Assembly: GCF_010671605.1 (NCBI RefSeq)
Contig: NZ_JAABOO010000001.1
Span: 1,488,001 to 1,552,000, forward strand
DNA: 64,000 bases
DNA from: Leptobacterium flavescens
GTDB lineage: Bacteria > Bacteroidota > Bacteroidia > Flavobacteriales > Flavobacteriaceae
Reading direction: 5' to 3'
A program made the translations under genes and the position numbers. The notes under the pieces were generated by a model that was not told the origin of the DNA, searched no databases, and saw only the letters and a program-made list of their open reading frames with translations. Shown in pieces: positions 62,198 to 64,000 of the stretch (the stretch's first letter is position 1; every line of letters starts with the position of its first letter).

Positions 62198-64000
62198 CTA
62201 GTCTTCTATAAACAGGTAGTTCAATTTAAGCGAGTTGAACTGCTGGTTAAAGTTGGTGATCTCTTCAGAAACCAGCTTATCAAAAGATACGAGCTGTGCG
62301 TTGATCTTCTGGGTCAGTTCCCTGGCTACCGCCTGATCCTGCTCCGTAGGAGGGAAATCTCCAATTGTTACCAGAGAGGCGATCGCTCCCAGTTTATTGG
62401 TAAGCCTGATCGGGAAGTTCAGCGGATCCTGGTTACTTCTGTTCTTGGTCTGATAGAGTGCTTCCTCAATCTCCGTAAATTGCTTCTTTAACTCTTTTAC
62501 CTTTTCCAGCAGATCTTTTAGCCTGTCGTCTCCCTTGTATTGCTTTTCAAAGGCCGTAAGTTGCTCCCTGATCTTTCTGATCTTCTTAATGGATTTGTGT
62601 GCCTTGTCTACAGTCTCATTAATGTTCTTCACAAAATCGAACTGCTTCTGCATATCGGAAACGCTTACCTCTGCCCTCGGGTCCGGAAGTATCTTAAACG
62701 GTTGAGCTACTTCCTCATCATTTACCTTCAGGCTTACTCTGTAGTTTCCGGGTACCGCTTTAGAGCCATTTAAATTGGCAGCCCAAAGGATCATTCCGGG
62801 TAATCTTTCAGCTCCGTCGTAACGGGTGTTCCACACAAACTTATTGGCACCTTTCTTTACGCTTAGCCTGTTCTTTTTATCCTTATTGCTGTACTTTTTG
62901 ATGGTATCTCCACTGGCATCCATAAAAGTGAGTGAGATCTTATCTTTCTCCTCATCAAGATCCTTAAGATAGAAATTGGCGATCACTCCGTTCGGATGAT
63001 TGGTCCCGGCAGTTCTGGAAGCTCTACCTCCTCCGCCTCTGGTCCTGTAACTGTCTTTAGGCTGAAACAGAATGGCGCTCTTGTTTTTCATATCTTCCGA
63101 AAGCTGATGCAGCACGGTAAGATCGTCTATGATCCATAAGCTTCTTCCCTGTGTGGCCACGATCAGGTTGTTGTCCTTAATGGCAAGATCAGTGATAGGT
63201 ACGATCGGAAGGTTTAACTGGAATTTCTGCCAGCTGCTTCCGTCATTAAAGGAAATATACATTCCGGTTTCCGTTCCGGCGTAAAGAAGTCCCTTTCTTT
63301 TCGGATCTGCTCTTACCACTCTCGTAAAGTGCTCTCCGTCTATTCCGCTGGTGATCCTCGTCCAGCTCTTTCCGTAATCGGTAGTTTTATAAAGATAGGG
63401 AGTAAAATCTCCGGTTTTATAGAGGGTCCCGGCTATATAGCAAGTCCCTGCATCAAAGGGTGATGGCTCCACACTGTTGATCATCATCCACTCGGGCATA
63501 TTTTTAGGAGTTACATTTTCCCAGTTCTGTCCTCCGTCTCTGGTAATATGTACCAGGCCGTCATCACTTCCAACCCACATCAGGCCTTCCTGAAGCGGAC
63601 TCTCGTTAGCGGCAAAGATCGTACAGTAATACTCTACCCCGGTGTTATCCTGAGTGATCGGTCCTCCAGACGATTTTAATTTTTCCGGATCGTTCCTTGT
63701 CAGGTCCGGGCTGATGATCTTCCAGCTCTGTCCTTCGTTCTCTGTTACGTGTACCTGATTGGAAAAAGTATATAGTTTATTCGGATCGTGCTTAGAGAAA
63801 ATGATAGGGAAATTCCACTGGAAACGATACTTCATTCCCTCTGCTCCGTAACCCATAGGGTTGTCCGGCCATACATTAATTGCCCGTACGGTTCCGGTCT
63901 TATGGTTTCTTCTGGTAAGGAATCCGCCGTAACTACCTCCGTACACTATGTCGTTGTCTTTAGGGTCTACTGCAATATGCGCCGATTCTCCTCCGGCTGT
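62198..64000 (-). CDS. VPS10/BNR-repeat secreted protein, 5' end cut by window
   Basis: About 600 residues are visible; the frame stays open to the window edge (residues GGESAHIAVDPKDND precede). Beta-propeller Asp-box repeats are present: VHVTENEGQSWKIISP, VHITRDGGQNWENVTP, YKTTDYGKSWTRI and ISFNDGSSWQKF. A C-terminal beta domain and a helical tail (about the last 150 residues) follow. Usually annotated as a glycosyl hydrolase, but no catalytic residues can be assigned. No T9SS sorting domain at the C-terminus. Confidence 0.88.
   Translation of the reverse strand, partial: TAGGESAHIAVDPKDNDIVYGGSYGGFLTRRNHKTGTVRAINVWPDNPMGYGAEGMKYRFQWNFPIIFSKHDPNKLYTFSNQVHVTENEGQSWKIISPDLTRNDPEKLKSSGGPITQDNTGVEYYCTIFAANESPLQEGLMWVGSDDGLVHITRDGGQNWENVTPKNMPEWMMINSVEPSPFDAGTCYIAGTLYKTGDFTPYLYKTTDYGKSWTRITSGIDGEHFTRVVRADPKRKGLLYAGTETGMYISFNDGSSWQKFQLNLPIVPITDLAIKDNNLIVATQGRSLWIIDDLTVLHQLSEDMKNKSAILFQPKDSYRTRGGGGRASRTAGTNHPNGVIANFYLKDLDEEKDKISLTFMDASGDTIKKYSNKDKKNRLSVKKGANKFVWNTRYDGAERLPGMILWAANLNGSKAVPGNYRVSLKVNDEEVAQPFKILPDPRAEVSVSDMQKQFDFVKNINETVDKAHKSIKKIRKIREQLTAFEKQYKGDDRLKDLLEKVKELKKQFTEIEEALYQTKNRSNQDPLNFPIRLTNKLGAIASLVTIGDFPPTEQDQAVARELTQKINAQLVSFDKLVSEEITNFNQQFNSLKLNYLFIED

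Overview
The window looks like a chromosomal segment of a Flavobacteriaceae-type Bacteroidetes. The evidence is a SusC/SusD pair, a type IX secretion (T9SS) C-terminal sorting domain, TAnnTTTG-type promoter boxes in place of -10/-35 promoters, start codons without Shine-Dalgarno sequences, and families typical of the group (DUF3109, ECF42 sigma with its DGPF partner, PA0069-type radical SAM, HemJ, NtrY-like kinase). No rRNA, tRNA, insertion sequence, transposase, integrase or CRISPR array was seen.

Layout. 1-8.1 kb: 3' part of an RND efflux pump, a MORN-repeat protein and a stand-alone SusC/SusD pair. 8.3-18.7 kb: housekeeping and stress genes (aspS, ferritin, a ClC transporter, cold-shock protein, tadA, dxs) with a TPR-LytTR regulator, a PDZ protein and a lipoprotein. 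18.7-23.1 kb: a coupled lipoprotein and large T9SS substrate. 23.3-28.3 kb: nucleotide metabolism (dgt, nrdA, nrdB). 28.5-35.9 kb: small membrane proteins, a C-terminal processing protease next to a dCMP deaminase, HupE, a double-glycine-leader precursor peptide, an OmpA-family protein, and a divergent pair of regulators (PLD-AraC fusion and XRE) flanking a 24-bp perfect palindrome.

36.4-50.0 kb is the accessory region. Two large YD/Rhs genes in tandem (46637-49978 and 41742-46631) end in a variable 243-residue tip. A membrane protein that may be the cognate immunity protein starts 12 bases later. Downstream lies an array of small AT-rich single-gene cassettes, including a CPBP protease and an HExxH protein. 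The cassettes are separated by homologous spacers, each with up to three parts: a conserved dyad plus TAAAGAT block, a strong hairpin terminator, and a second hairpin whose arms differ in sequence between copies but stay complementary. The array resembles the orphan-immunity arrays of polymorphic-toxin loci and recombinase-linked interbacterial-defence clusters, but no recombinase is in the window. A tandem array of eleven 20-bp units lies inside it.

50.3-64 kb: bacilliredoxin, acyltransferase, HD hydrolase, a DoxX-like protein, the ECF42/DGPF pair, radical SAM protein, a secreted protein of unknown function, an NtrY-like kinase with a crotonase, hemJ, and the 3' part of a VPS10/BNR-repeat protein running off the right edge. 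Gaps at 34.7, 36.3-36.8, 56.5 and 60.8-61.5 kb hold dispersed repeats.
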